NCBI GenBank assembly: GCA_009840595.1
Contig: VXNK01000156.1
Span: 1 to 39,059 of the forward strand
Length of the DNA stretch: 39,059 nucleotides
Origin: Rhodospirillaceae bacterium
Lineage (GTDB): Bacteria; Pseudomonadota; Alphaproteobacteria; Bin65
Direction: 5' to 3'
The notes under the pieces were generated by a model that was given only the letters and a program-made list of their open reading frames with translations, made no database searches and was not told the origin of the DNA. Shown in pieces: positions 1 to 8,295 of the stretch (positions are counted from its first letter, which is position 1; every line of letters starts with the position of its first letter). The position numbers and the translations under genes are program-made.

Positions 1-255
1 TCCTCCACTCGCTGCGCTCGGTCGGAATGACGGGTTGGGGGTTGCGCCCGGTCGGTATGGGGGTCCCGGAATGAGGTTCCCTGGATGCGTCATGAAATGT
101 CATGTTTTGTCAGTTTCCGCCGCGCCGTCCCCGCCGTTCCGGTTCGCTGTCTTCACTGAAACAGACCGGTTCGCACGCCCTGTCTTTTGCGCCGGCCTTT
201 CCGTCCGCAGATGCGCCGCCGGCCCGCCACCGGTCCCAACGCAGTCGCGCATTAT

Positions 256-270
256 GTTCATATAATGTTC
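256..270. promoter_or_regulatory. Possible alphaproteobacterial LexA box (GTTC-N7-GTTC)
   Basis: The sequence reads GTTC, seven bases (atataat), GTTC, which fits the direct-repeat SOS box described for alphaproteobacterial LexA. It lies in an AT-rich island and overlaps a perfect 6-bp inverted repeat (cattat/ataatg). The eight fixed bases are expected roughly once by chance in a window of this size and base composition, so the match alone is weak. Any target would be on the minus strand toward or beyond the left edge, because on the plus strand the next gene is antisense. Confidence 0.3.
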
Positions 271-322
271 TCATCACGTCCGATCAAGCCGGAAAAGCGC
301 TCTGCCACCGCGATGCGCAAGA

Positions 323-345
323 GGCCGCCGGGCGAGCGGGCGGCC
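323..345 (-). terminator. Hairpin downstream of dnaJ, possible terminator
   Basis: A perfect 7-bp GC-only stem (ggccgcc / ggcggcc) with a 9-base loop lies 11 bases after the dnaJ stop on the minus strand. No clear run of T follows it, so it may only slow transcription or protect the mRNA end. Confidence 0.35.
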
Positions 346-356
346 GTGAGGGGCGC

Positions 357-1508
357 TCAGTTCTTCAGCCCTTCCCAGAGAGTTTTCACCCGCTCGAAGA
401 AATCGGCGGATTTCGGGCTGTTGCTGTCGCCGCCGGCCTCACGGAACTGTTCGAGGATCTCGCGCTGCCCGGCGTTCAGGTTGCGCGGCGTCTCGACCTC
501 GATCTCGATATACATGTCGCCGCGCGCCCGCGAGCGGAGCTGCGACATGCCCTTGCCGCGCAGCCGGAACTGGTCGCCGCTCTGCGCGCCTTCCGGAATC
601 GTGATCCGGGCGCGCATGCCCTCGACCGTCGGCACTTCCAGCGTGCCGCCGAGCGCCGCCGTCGTCATCGGCAGGGGCACCTGGCAGTAGATGTTCGCGC
701 CGTCGCGGTGGAACACGTCGTGCGGCGCCACCGAGACGAAAATATAGAGGTCGCCCGGCGGGGCGCCGCGCATGCCGGGCTCGCCCTCGCCGGCGAGGCG
801 GATCCGCGTGCCGTCGTCGACGCCGGCGGGAATGTTGACCGACAGGGTCTTTTCGCGCCGCACCCGCCCGGCGCCCTTGCACGTCCGGCAGGGATTCTCG
901 ATCACCTCGCCCTCGCCCTGGCACTGGGGGCAGGTGCGCTCGACCGTGAAGAAGCCCTGGCTGGCGCGCACCCGCCCGCGGCCGCCGCAATGGCCGCAGG
1001 TCGTCCGGGCCGCGCCGCCCTCCGAGCCGCTGCCGCCGCACGACGCGCACTGGTCGGCGCCGGGCACGCGGATGGTCGTCTGCTTGCCCGTGAACGCGTC
1101 CTCCAGGCTGACTTCCATGTTGTAGCGCAGGTCCTGGCCGCGGGTCGGCTGCCGGCGCCCGCCCGGGTTCATGCCGGAAATGTCGCCGAAAATGTCCTCG
1201 AAGATGTCGCCGAAGCTGCCGCCGCCGAAATTGAATTCGAAACCGCCGCCCCCGAAACCGCCCGGGCCCGGCCCGCCGCCCTGCTCGAACGCGGCATGGC
1301 CGAAGCGGTCGTAGGCCGCGCGTTTCTCGCCGTCCTTCAGGACTTCGTAGGCCTCGTTGACCTGCTTGAAATTACGCTCGGCCTCGGTGTCGCCCGGATT
1401 GCGGTCGGGATGATACTGCATCGCCTTCTTGCGGAAGGCGGACTTGATCTGCGCCTCGTCCGCATCGCGGCCGACGCCGAGCACGTCGTAAAGGTCCCGC
1501 TGCGCCAT
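357..1508 (-). CDS. dnaJ: Chaperone protein DnaJ (Hsp40)
   Basis: This is a 383-residue type I DnaJ, the usual length. It delivers unfolded clients to DnaK and stimulates its ATPase. The J domain is at the N-terminus with HPD at residues 33-35. A Gly/Phe-rich segment covers about 76-105. The zinc domain has four CxxC pairs, at C154/C157, C171/C174, C193/C196 and C207/C210, followed by the C-terminal substrate-binding region. The ATG at 1508 is followed directly by the J domain. The gene follows dnaK by about 49 bases on the same strand, so the two are very likely cotranscribed. Confidence 0.98.
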   Translation of the reverse strand: MAQRDLYDVLGVGRDADEAQIKSAFRKKAMQYHPDRNPGDTEAERNFKQVNEAYEVLKDGEKRAAYDRFGHAAFEQGGGPGPGGFGGGGFEFNFGGGSFGDIFEDIFGDISGMNPGGRRQPTRGQDLRYNMEVSLEDAFTGKQTTIRVPGADQCASCGGSGSEGGAARTTCGHCGGRGRVRASQGFFTVERTCPQCQGEGEVIENPCRTCKGAGRVRREKTLSVNIPAGVDDGTRIRLAGEGEPGMRGAPPGDLYIFVSVAPHDVFHRDGANIYCQVPLPMTTAALGGTLEVPTVEGMRARITIPEGAQSGDQFRLRGKGMSQLRSRARGDMYIEIEVETPRNLNAGQREILEQFREAGGDSNSPKSADFFERVKTLWEGLKN

Positions 1509-1557
1509 CGCCGATCCCGCCTGTCAGGCCGAAATCGCCATCGGCCGACGCCGGCCG

Positions 1558-3516
1558 TCAGGACGCTTTCTTCTGCTCGTCGTCGTCGTCGACTTCCTCG
1601 AAGTCGGCATCGACGACGCCCTCTTCGGCCTGGGCTCCGGCCTGGCCGTCGGTCGCTTCGGCGCCGCCGGCCGCGTCGCCTGCCGCACCGGTGGCGGCTT
1701 CGGCCTCGGCCTGCTGGGCGGCGTACATGGCCTCGCCCAGCTTCATCGACGCCTGCATGAGGGCCTGGGTCTTTTCCTGGATCGCGCCGAGGTCGTCCTC
1801 GTCCTTGACCGCCTTGAGGTCCTCCATCGCCTTCTCGATGGCCTCTTTGTCCGCCTCGCCGATCTTGTCGCCATGCTCGGCGAGCGACTTGCCGGTTTGG
1901 TGGATCATGGCGTCGGCGGCGTTTCTGGCGTCCGCCAGTTCGCGGCGCTTGCGGTCCTCCTCGGCGTTGGCCTCGGCCTCCTCGACCATGCGCTCGATCT
2001 CGTCGTCGCTCAGGCCGCCGGAGGCCTGGATGCGGATCTGCTGTTCCTTGCCGGTCGCCTTGTCGGTCGCCGTGACGCTGACGATGCCGTTGGCGTCGAT
2101 ATCGAAGGCGACCTCGATCTGGGGCACGCCGCGCGGCGCCGGCGGAATGCCGACCAGGTCGAACTGGCCGAGCATCTTGTTGTCCGCCGCCATTTCGCGC
2201 TCGCCCTGGCCGACCCGGATCGTGACCGCGCCCTGGTTGTCCTCGGCGGTCGAGAAGACCTGGCTCTTTTTGGTCGGGATCGTCGTGTTGCGGTCGATCA
2301 GCCGGGTGAACACGCCGCCCAGCGTCTCGATGCCGAGCGAGAGCGGCGTCACGTCGAGCAGCAGGACGTCCTTCACGTCCTTGTTCAGCACGCCGCCCTG
2401 GATCGCGGCGCCGAGCGCGACGACCTCGTCCGGGTTAACGCCCTTGTGGGGCTCGCGGCCGAAGATCTGCTGCACCGTCTCCTGCACCCTGGGCATCCGG
2501 GTCATGCCGCCGACCAGGATGACCTCGTCGATTTCGCTGGCCTTCAGGCCGGCATCCTTGAGCGCCGACTTGCACGGCCCGACCGTGCGCTGGATCAGCT
2601 CCTCGACCAGGGTTTCCAGCTTGGCGCGGGTCAGCTTCACGTTGAGATGCTTCGGCCCGCTGGCGTCGGCGGTGATGAAGGGCAGGTTGATGTCGGTCTG
2701 GGTCGCGCTCGACAGTTCGATCTTGGCCTTTTCCGCGGCCTCCTTGAGGCGCTGGAGCGCCAGCCGGTCCTCGCGCAGGTCGATGCCCTGGTCCTTTTTG
2801 AACTCGGCGGCCAGATAGTCGATGATCCTGGCGTCGAAATCCTCGCCGCCCAGGAAGGTGTCGCCGTTGGTCGACTTGACCTGGAACAGGCCGTCGCCGA
2901 TCTCGAGGATGGAGACGTCGAAGGTGCCGCCGCCCAGGTCGTAGACCGCGATGGTGCCGCTTTCCTTCTTCTCCAGCCCGTAGGCCAGCGCCGCCGCCGT
3001 CGGCTCGTTGATGATGCGCCGGACGTCGAGGCCGGCGATCCGGCCGGCGTCCTTGGTCGCCTGGCGCTGGGAATCGTCGAAATAGGCCGGCACGGTGATG
3101 ACGGCTTCGACGACCGGCTCGCCCAGATAGTCCTCGGCGGTCTCCTTCATCTTCTGGAGGATGAAGGCGCTGATCTGGCTCGGGCTGAATTTCTCGTCGC
3201 GCGCGCCGACCCAGGCGTCGCCGCCGTCGGACTTGACGATCTTGTAGGGAACGAGATCGATGTCCTTCCGGGTCATCGGATCGTCGAAGCGCCGGCCGAT
3301 CAGGCGCTTGACCGCGAAGATCGTGCTTTCGGGGTTGGTCACCGCCTGGCGCTTGGCCGACTGGCCGACCAGCCGCTCGCCATCCTCGGCGAACGCCACC
3401 ATCGAAGGCGTCGTGCGCCCGCCTTCCGAATTCTCGATCACTTTGGTATTCCCGCCGTCCATCACAGCGACGCAGGAATTGGTGGTGCCGAGGTCGATAC
3501 CGATAATCTTGGGCAT
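1558..3516 (-). CDS. dnaK: Molecular chaperone DnaK (Hsp70)
   Basis: This is a 652-residue Hsp70 of normal length. It is the ATP-dependent chaperone that works with DnaJ and GrpE, both encoded here. The N-terminal [14 protein letters not shown] phosphate loop, the [11 protein letters not shown] motif and the VGGMTRMP adenosine motif define the nucleotide-binding domain. The interdomain linker [16 protein letters not shown] leads into the peptide-binding domain. The tail is Ala/Gly-rich and ends in the acidic [13 protein letters not shown], close to the bacterial EEVxD ending. A long leader of about 150 bases separates the start from a sigma-32-like promoter. Confidence 0.99.
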   Translation of the reverse strand: MPKIIGIDLGTTNSCVAVMDGGNTKVIENSEGGRTTPSMVAFAEDGERLVGQSAKRQAVTNPESTIFAVKRLIGRRFDDPMTRKDIDLVPYKIVKSDGGDAWVGARDEKFSPSQISAFILQKMKETAEDYLGEPVVEAVITVPAYFDDSQRQATKDAGRIAGLDVRRIINEPTAAALAYGLEKKESGTIAVYDLGGGTFDVSILEIGDGLFQVKSTNGDTFLGGEDFDARIIDYLAAEFKKDQGIDLREDRLALQRLKEAAEKAKIELSSATQTDINLPFITADASGPKHLNVKLTRAKLETLVEELIQRTVGPCKSALKDAGLKASEIDEVILVGGMTRMPRVQETVQQIFGREPHKGVNPDEVVALGAAIQGGVLNKDVKDVLLLDVTPLSLGIETLGGVFTRLIDRNTTIPTKKSQVFSTAEDNQGAVTIRVGQGEREMAADNKMLGQFDLVGIPPAPRGVPQIEVAFDIDANGIVSVTATDKATGKEQQIRIQASGGLSDDEIERMVEEAEANAEEDRKRRELADARNAADAMIHQTGKSLAEHGDKIGEADKEAIEKAMEDLKAVKDEDDLGAIQEKTQALMQASMKLGEAMYAAQQAEAEAATGAAGDAAGGAEATDGQAGAQAEEGVVDADFEEVDDDDEQKKAS

Positions 3517-3678
3517 GGCCGCATTCTCTCCTGTGCCAGCAGGTCCGCACAGGCCCTTTCAGGCGCCGGTGCGAGACCCCCGTTCCGACCGTGTACCGGG
3601 CCGGCGCGCCGCCCGCCCGGGCGGCGGAGGCCGGCCGCAATTTCAAGGATTGCGGGGCCTTCCCCGCTTCGCTGCTGC

Positions 3679-3707
3679 ATATAGGGAGCGGTCGCGGGCG
3701 CCGCAAG
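3679..3707 (-). promoter_or_regulatory. Probable heat-shock (RpoH/sigma-32) promoter of dnaK
   Basis: Read on the minus strand, CTTG (3707-3704), 18 bases, then CCTATAT (3685-3679) fits the alphaproteobacterial RpoH consensus CTTG-N17/18-CYTATNT. The surrounding sequence is GC-rich, so the TATAT core stands out. Transcription starting just downstream would give dnaK a leader of about 155 bases. No CIRCE inverted repeat was found in the same region, so sigma-32 rather than HrcA is the visible control. Confidence 0.6.
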
Positions 3708-3800
3708 ACGCGGCAAATGCGGACAAAACCGCCCGGCGCGCCGGCGACTCTTCCGCCCGCGCTGTCGGCAGGGCCGGCGCGCCCGTGCTAGCCTGCAAGG

Positions 3801-4688
3801 GTGATCGTCTCGGCCTCCTACCGCACGGATATTCCGGCCTTCTACGCCGACTGGTTCCTCAACCGGGTCGCGGCGGGCGCGGTGCGGTTCCGCAATCCGT
3901 TCGGCGGCGGCATCGTCACCGTTTCGCTGAAACCGGCCGATGTCTCGGGCATCGTGTTCTGGACGCGCAACTTCGCGCCGCTCCTGGAGCGACTCGGGCC
4001 GGTCGCGGAGCGCGGCTGGCCCTTCGTCGTGCAGTTCACCGTCACCGGCTATCCGCGGCCGCTCGAACCTTCGACGATCCGCGCGGAGGACGCCGCGGCC
4101 CAGATCGCGCGGATCGCCCGGCGCTTCGGCCCGCGCGCCGCGGTCTGGCGCTACGATCCGGTCCTGCTGTCCGCGCTCACCGGGCCGGACTGGCATCGCG
4201 ACGCCTTCGCCCGCATCGCCGGGATGCTGCGCGGCCATGTCGACGAGGCGGTGATTTCCTTCGTCGAGCCCTACCGCAAGACGCGCCGGAACCTCGACCG
4301 CCTGGCGCGCGACGCCGGACTCGACTGGCGGCTGCCGGAGCCGGAAGAGAAAGCCGACATCGTCCGCGACCTCGCCGCGGTCGCCGGCGACGCCGGCATG
4401 GCGCTCACCCTGTGCACGCAGCCCGCGCTCGCCGAACGGGTGGCGGGCATCGCCGCCCCGGCGCGCTGCATCGACGCCGGGCGGCTCGGCGACGTTGCGG
4501 GCCGGCCGGTCATCGCGCCGGCGAAGGGCAACCGGCCGGGCTGCCTGTGCGCGGCGTCGCGCGATATCGGCGCCTACGACACCTGCCCCCACGGCTGCGC
4601 CTACTGCTACGCCGTCGCCGACCGCGCACGGGCGAAGGCGGCGTATGCAGCGCATGACGACAGCGCGGAGATGCTGGGGGTGCGGTAG
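3801..4688 (+). CDS. DUF1848 family protein, possible iron-sulfur enzyme
   Basis: This is a 295-residue protein of the DUF1848 family, whose biochemical role is not established. The N-terminus reads MIVSASYRTDIPAFY and the start is GTG. The C-terminal part has a cysteine cluster: CLC near residue 250, then DTCPHGCAYCYA, where the last three cysteines are arranged CxxxCxxC. This resembles radical-SAM or spore-photoproduct-lyase-like cluster binding, which is an inference. The gene sits on the plus strand between dnaK and grpE, both on minus, so it divides the chaperone block. Confidence 0.85.
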   Translation: MIVSASYRTDIPAFYADWFLNRVAAGAVRFRNPFGGGIVTVSLKPADVSGIVFWTRNFAPLLERLGPVAERGWPFVVQFTVTGYPRPLEPSTIRAEDAAAQIARIARRFGPRAAVWRYDPVLLSALTGPDWHRDAFARIAGMLRGHVDEAVISFVEPYRKTRRNLDRLARDAGLDWRLPEPEEKADIVRDLAAVAGDAGMALTLCTQPALAERVAGIAAPARCIDAGRLGDVAGRPVIAPAKGNRPGCLCAASRDIGAYDTCPHGCAYCYAVADRARAKAAYAAHDDSAEMLGVR

Positions 4689-4733
4689 GAGAGGGGGCGC
4701 TTCTTCTTGCAGAGGAAGCCCTTGGGGCGGGGC

Positions 4734-5573
4734 CTACGCCGCGTCGCTTTCCCCGGTATTCTCTTCGGGCGGCTCGGCGGCGTCTTCCGGAACCTCTGCC
4801 GCTTCTTCGGGCGCAGGCTCTTCCGGCGGCTTCCGCGCAACGCCGACCAGGGCGGGGCGCAGCAGCCGGTCGTGGATGACGTAGCCGTCCTGCACGACCT
4901 GGGCGACCGCGCCGGGTGCCAGTTCGTCCGTCGGCACCTCGAACATCGCCTGGTGGCGGTTGTGGTCGAAGCGCTCGCCGGTTTCCGGCGTCACCTTTTT
5001 CACGCCGTGCCGCTCCAGGGCCTGCAGCATCTCCTGCAGCGTCATGTCCACCCCGGCGCGCAGGTTGAACAGGTTTTCGTCCTCCTCGCGGGGCAGGTCC
5101 GGCACGGCTTCGAGGGCACGGCCGAGATTGTCGGCAACGGTCAGGATGTCCCGCGCCAGCCCGGTCGCGCCGTATTTGCGGCTGTCCGCCACGTCGCGGG
5201 CGGCGCGCTTGCGGGCGTTGTCGGCATCGGCCATGGCGCGCAGCGCCCGGTCCTTCAGTTCCGCAACCTCGATCTCCAGATCGACGATGCGCTGCTGCTC
5301 TTCGGTCAGCGCCGGCGCGCCGGTTTCGCCCGAGTCCGCCTCGCCCGAGTCCGCTTCGCCCGAGTCCGGCCCGGCCGGCTCCGCGCCGCCGCCGGCCGGA
5401 TCGCCGTCCTGCGGCGCGCGGGCCTCCGGCGCGTCGCTGTCGTTGGCCGCCTCGGGCGGCGCGGCGGGTTCGGATGCGGCCGCCGGCGGGTCCTCCGGGC
5501 CGGCGGATCCGCCGTCATTGTCCCCGGCCGGGGTTTCCTCGCCGGGATCGGTCTTGCGCGGGGTTTCGGTCAT
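4734..5573 (-). CDS. grpE: Nucleotide exchange factor GrpE
   Basis: GrpE releases ADP from DnaK. At 279 residues it is longer than usual (about 190-210) because of an acidic Pro/Ala/Gly-rich N-terminal extension of about 90 residues. The coiled coil begins near residue 91 (EEQQRIVDLEIEVAELKDR), followed by DADNARKRAARD and the beta domain with HQAMFEVP. Three copies of DSGEA/T lie at about residues 70-84, encoded by a 15-bp tandem repeat. The C-terminus is again Glu/Pro-rich. It follows hrcA by 58 bases on the same strand and is probably cotranscribed with it. Confidence 0.96.
   Translation of the reverse strand: MTETPRKTDPGEETPAGDNDGGSAGPEDPPAAASEPAAPPEAANDSDAPEARAPQDGDPAGGGAEPAGPDSGEADSGEADSGETGAPALTEEQQRIVDLEIEVAELKDRALRAMADADNARKRAARDVADSRKYGATGLARDILTVADNLGRALEAVPDLPREEDENLFNLRAGVDMTLQEMLQALERHGVKKVTPETGERFDHNRHQAMFEVPTDELAPGAVAQVVQDGYVIHDRLLRPALVGVARKPPEEPAPEEAAEVPEDAAEPPEENTGESDAA
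5326..5370. repeat. 15-bp in-frame tandem repeat, three copies, inside grpE
   Basis: Three adjacent units, tcgcccgagtccgcc, tcgcccgagtccgct and tcgcccgagtccggc, differ only at their last two bases. They encode DSGEA/DSGEA/DSGET in the disordered N-terminal extension of GrpE. The near identity suggests recent duplication by replication slippage. Confidence 0.9.
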
Positions 5574-5631
5574 GACGTGCCGCTCGGTCGTGCTGTTCGC
5601 GGGGTTCGCAGGCGTAGGCGTCCGTACGGGC

Positions 5632-6735
5632 CTAGCCGATCAGCCGGCCGACGACGGTCGCCGTATAGTCCACCATCGGAATGATCCGGGCATAGTTCAT
5701 GTGCGTCGGTCCGATGACGCCGATCGCGCCGACGACCATCTCGTCCGAATTCTTGTAGGGCGTGATGATCAGCGAGCAGCCGGCGTTGCGGAACAGTTCG
5801 TTCTCCGCGCCGATGAAGATCCGGACGCCCTGCGCCTCGCTCGACAGTTCGAGCAGCCGGAGCAGGGTCTCCTTCCTTTCCAGCGCCGAAAACAGCCGCC
5901 GCACCCTTTCCAGATCGTCAATCGCCGCAACGTCTTCAAGGAGCTTGGACTGGCCGCGGACAATTAGCGCACCCCGGTCGGGCCGCGCCCCGTCGGAGCC
6001 CGACCAGACCGCCAGCCCGCGCGCGACGAGGTCGCCGGTGAGCGCGTCGAGCCGGGCGCGCTCGGCGGCGAGTTCCTCGGTGACCGAGCGTTGCGCCTCG
6101 CTCAGCGTCTTGCCGACCAGCCGGGCGGTCAGATAGTTCGACGCCTCGACCAGCGCCGACGGCGGCAGGCCGACCGGCACGTCGATGATCCGGTTTTCGA
6201 CCGCACCGTCGCGCAGCACCATGACGACCAGCGCGCGCCCGGGGCCGAGGTTGACGAATTCGATGTGCTGGAGCGCGCTTTCCGATTTCGGCGCGATCAC
6301 CAGCCCGACCTGCTCCGACAGGCCGGCAAGCGACTGGCTGGCCTGGCGCAGAACCTGGTCCACGCTGCGGCCGTTGGCGGCGCATTGCGCCTCGATCCGT
6401 TCGCGCTCCTCCCCGGACAGGCGGCCGACCTCGAGCAGGCCGTCGACGAACATGCGCAGGCCGGCATCGGTCGGCAGGCGGCCGGCCGAGGTGTGCCGGG
6501 CATAGAGCAGGCCGGCATCCTCCAGGTCCGCCATGACGTTGCGGATCGTGGCCGGCGACAGGCTGATATCCTCCATGCGCGACAGGGTGCGCGAGCCGAC
6601 GGCCTCGCCGGAGGTCATGTAGGCCTCGACGATCCGGCGCAGGATGTTGCGCGCCCGGTCGTCCAGCGCCTGCACGGACGATCCCCCCGCCGGAGGTGTC
6701 GGCGTCACGATGCTGCCGGAATCGGGCGTCGTCAT
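5632..6735 (-). CDS. hrcA: Heat-inducible transcription repressor HrcA
   Basis: This is a 367-residue HrcA, close to the family length. HrcA represses heat-shock genes by binding CIRCE operators and is assisted by GroEL. The N-terminal winged helix-turn-helix follows a 25-residue Ser/Pro/Gly leader: SGEAVGSRTLSR, then LSPATIRNVMADLEDAGLL. The C-terminus has the typical VGAIGVIGPTHMNYARIIPMVD block. It is divergent from rph and upstream of grpE. No CIRCE site was seen anywhere in the window, so its targets (commonly groESL) must lie elsewhere. Confidence 0.97.
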   Translation of the reverse strand: MTTPDSGSIVTPTPPAGGSSVQALDDRARNILRRIVEAYMTSGEAVGSRTLSRMEDISLSPATIRNVMADLEDAGLLYARHTSAGRLPTDAGLRMFVDGLLEVGRLSGEERERIEAQCAANGRSVDQVLRQASQSLAGLSEQVGLVIAPKSESALQHIEFVNLGPGRALVVMVLRDGAVENRIIDVPVGLPPSALVEASNYLTARLVGKTLSEAQRSVTEELAAERARLDALTGDLVARGLAVWSGSDGARPDRGALIVRGQSKLLEDVAAIDDLERVRRLFSALERKETLLRLLELSSEAQGVRIFIGAENELFRNAGCSLIITPYKNSDEMVVGAIGVIGPTHMNYARIIPMVDYTATVVGRLIG

Positions 6736-6874
6736 GGTGGGCTCGCAGGGTCCGATGCAACGGGACGCGGTGCCCCGGGGATACAGGGGAGATACAGGGG
6801 CGCAAGCGCGGCGAAAATGTAGGCATTGCGGAAAATGCGGTCAATCCGGCGCGCCGGTGAGCGATTCGGGAACC

Positions 6875-6904
6875 TTGGGCATTTTGCCTGTCATCCGCTA
6901 GATT
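6875..6904 (+). promoter_or_regulatory. Possible sigma-70-type promoter of the rph operon
   Basis: TTGGGC at 6875-6880, an 18-base gap and TAGATT at 6899-6904 resemble a housekeeping promoter 33 bases before the rph start. The match is partial. Confidence 0.3.
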
Positions 6905-6937
6905 GCCGGTCCCTGCCCCAATTCCCTAGGCCATTCC

Positions 6938-7675
6938 ATGAATCAGTCCGGGATTTCCTCCGTCAGGCCGTCCGGCCGCGCGCGCGACGCGATGCGGGAG
7001 GTGACGCTCGAGCCCGGCTGGGCCGGCCACGCGGAAGGCTCCTGCCTAGTGCGGTTCGGCGGCACCCATGTGCTGTGCGCGGCCTCGGTGATCGAGCGGG
7101 TGCCGCCCTTCCTGCGCAACACCGGGCGCGGCTGGGTAACCGCCGAATACGGCATGCTGCCGCGCTCGACCCACAGCCGCACCGACCGGGAGGCGGCGCG
7201 CGGCAAGCAGAGCGGCCGGACCCAGGAAATCCAGCGCCTGATCGGCCGCTCCCTGCGCGCGGTGACCGACCTGGAAGGCTTCGGCGAGCGCCAGATCACC
7301 GTGGACTGCGACGTGCTTCGGGCCGACGGCGGGACGCGCACCGCCGCGATCACCGGCGGCTGGGTCGCGCTGCACCAGGCCTTCGGGTGGCTGATCGGCA
7401 AGGGCGAGATCGACGAGACCCCGCTGACCGGCCAGGTCGCGGCGGTGTCCTGCGGCATCTACCGGGGCGAGACGGTGCTGGACTTGGACTATGCCGAGGA
7501 CAGCGCCTGCCAGGCCGACGCCAATTTCGTGCTGTCCGGCGACGGCGGGCTGATCGAGGTCCAGGCGACGGCGGAGGACCGGCCGTTCGCCCAGAGCCAG
7601 TTCGATGAATTGCTGGCGCTGGCGAAGCAGGGCGTCGGCGAACTGTGCGCCCTGCAGCGCGCCGCCGTCGGGTAG
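6938..7675 (+). CDS. rph: Ribonuclease PH
   Basis: RNase PH is a phosphate-dependent 3'-to-5' exoribonuclease that trims tRNA 3' ends. The 245-residue length is typical. It opens with [18 protein letters not shown], has the [13 protein letters not shown] segment and the [14 protein letters not shown] phosphate-site region, followed by the [18 protein letters not shown] core. The gene is the first of rph-rdgB-hemW, a common alphaproteobacterial order, and diverges from hrcA. Confidence 0.98.
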   Translation: MNQSGISSVRPSGRARDAMREVTLEPGWAGHAEGSCLVRFGGTHVLCAASVIERVPPFLRNTGRGWVTAEYGMLPRSTHSRTDREAARGKQSGRTQEIQRLIGRSLRAVTDLEGFGERQITVDCDVLRADGGTRTAAITGGWVALHQAFGWLIGKGEIDETPLTGQVAAVSCGIYRGETVLDLDYAEDSACQADANFVLSGDGGLIEVQATAEDRPFAQSQFDELLALAKQGVGELCALQRAAVG

Positions 7676-7683
7676 CGGGCGGC

Positions 7684-8295
7684 ATGGCGCCGCCCTCGCC
7701 GTTTCCGCTCGCCGGCGACCTCGTCATCGCCAGCCACAATGCAGGCAAGGTGCGCGAGATCGGCGAATTGCTGGCGCCGCTGGCGGTGACGGTGCGCGCT
7801 GCCGGCGAACTCGGCCTGCCCGAACCGGACGAGACGGAAGACAGCTTCGCCGGCAACGCGCTGCTGAAAGCCCGGGCTGCGGCCGGCGCGTCGGGCCTGC
7901 CCGCGCTCGCCGACGACTCGGGCCTGGCGGTGCGCGCCCTGGGCGGCGAACCGGGTATCCATTCGGCGCGCTGGGCCGGGCCGGAGCGGGATTTTTCCTT
8001 GGCGATGGCAACGGTAAACCGGGCGCTCGGCGACGCCGAGGACCGGGGCGCCGCCTTCGTCTGCGCGCTTGCCCTGGCCACCCCGGAGGGCGGCGAGGCC
8101 GTGTTCGAAGGCCGGGTCGAGGGCCGTCTCGTCTGGCCGCCGCGCGGCAACCGCGGTTTCGGCTACGATCCGATCTTCGTGCCCGACGGCCACGAGACGA
8201 CCTTCGGCGAAATGGAACCGGCGGCCAAGCACGCGATCAGCCACCGGGCCCGCGCCTTTGCCAAACTGCTCGCCGCCTGGCGCGCCGCGGCATGA
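7684..8295 (+). CDS. rdgB: XTP/dITP diphosphatase RdgB (HAM1 family)
   Basis: This enzyme removes deaminated purine nucleotides (XTP, dITP, ITP) from the pool. The 203-residue product has the family motifs: [11 protein letters not shown] at the N-terminus, [26 protein letters not shown] in the middle and [16 protein letters not shown], then the ISHRARA ending. The ATG at 7684 lies eight bases after the rph stop, which fits an operon; an in-frame ATG at 7645 would overlap rph and adds an unsupported arginine-rich leader. Its TGA overlaps the hemW ATG. Confidence 0.97.
   Translation: MAPPSPFPLAGDLVIASHNAGKVREIGELLAPLAVTVRAAGELGLPEPDETEDSFAGNALLKARAAAGASGLPALADDSGLAVRALGGEPGIHSARWAGPERDFSLAMATVNRALGDAEDRGAAFVCALALATPEGGEAVFEGRVEGRLVWPPRGNRGFGYDPIFVPDGHETTFGEMEPAAKHAISHRARAFAKLLAAWRAAA

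Larger units (their letters stand above)
1..356. other. Left-edge region without a recognisable gene
   Basis: No credible coding region was found between the window edge and the dnaJ stop. Open frames here are short, biased and overlap nothing recognisable. The first 40 bases resemble the dispersed intergenic repeat type that reads 'cgctgcgctcgg...ggaatgacggg' in many proteobacteria. An AT-rich island at about 250-272 stands out from the GC-rich surroundings and carries the possible LexA box listed separately. A hairpin lies just after dnaJ on the minus strand. Confidence 0.5.

Noticed and set aside
1873..3684. A 603-residue plus-strand frame opposite dnaK
   Set aside because: It is an antisense shadow caused by high GC at third positions; the dnaK frame is unambiguous.
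6736..6937. CIRCE operator between hrcA and rph
   Set aside because: No TTAGCACTC-like or GAGTGCTAA-like arms were visible; only two gatacaggg direct repeats were seen.
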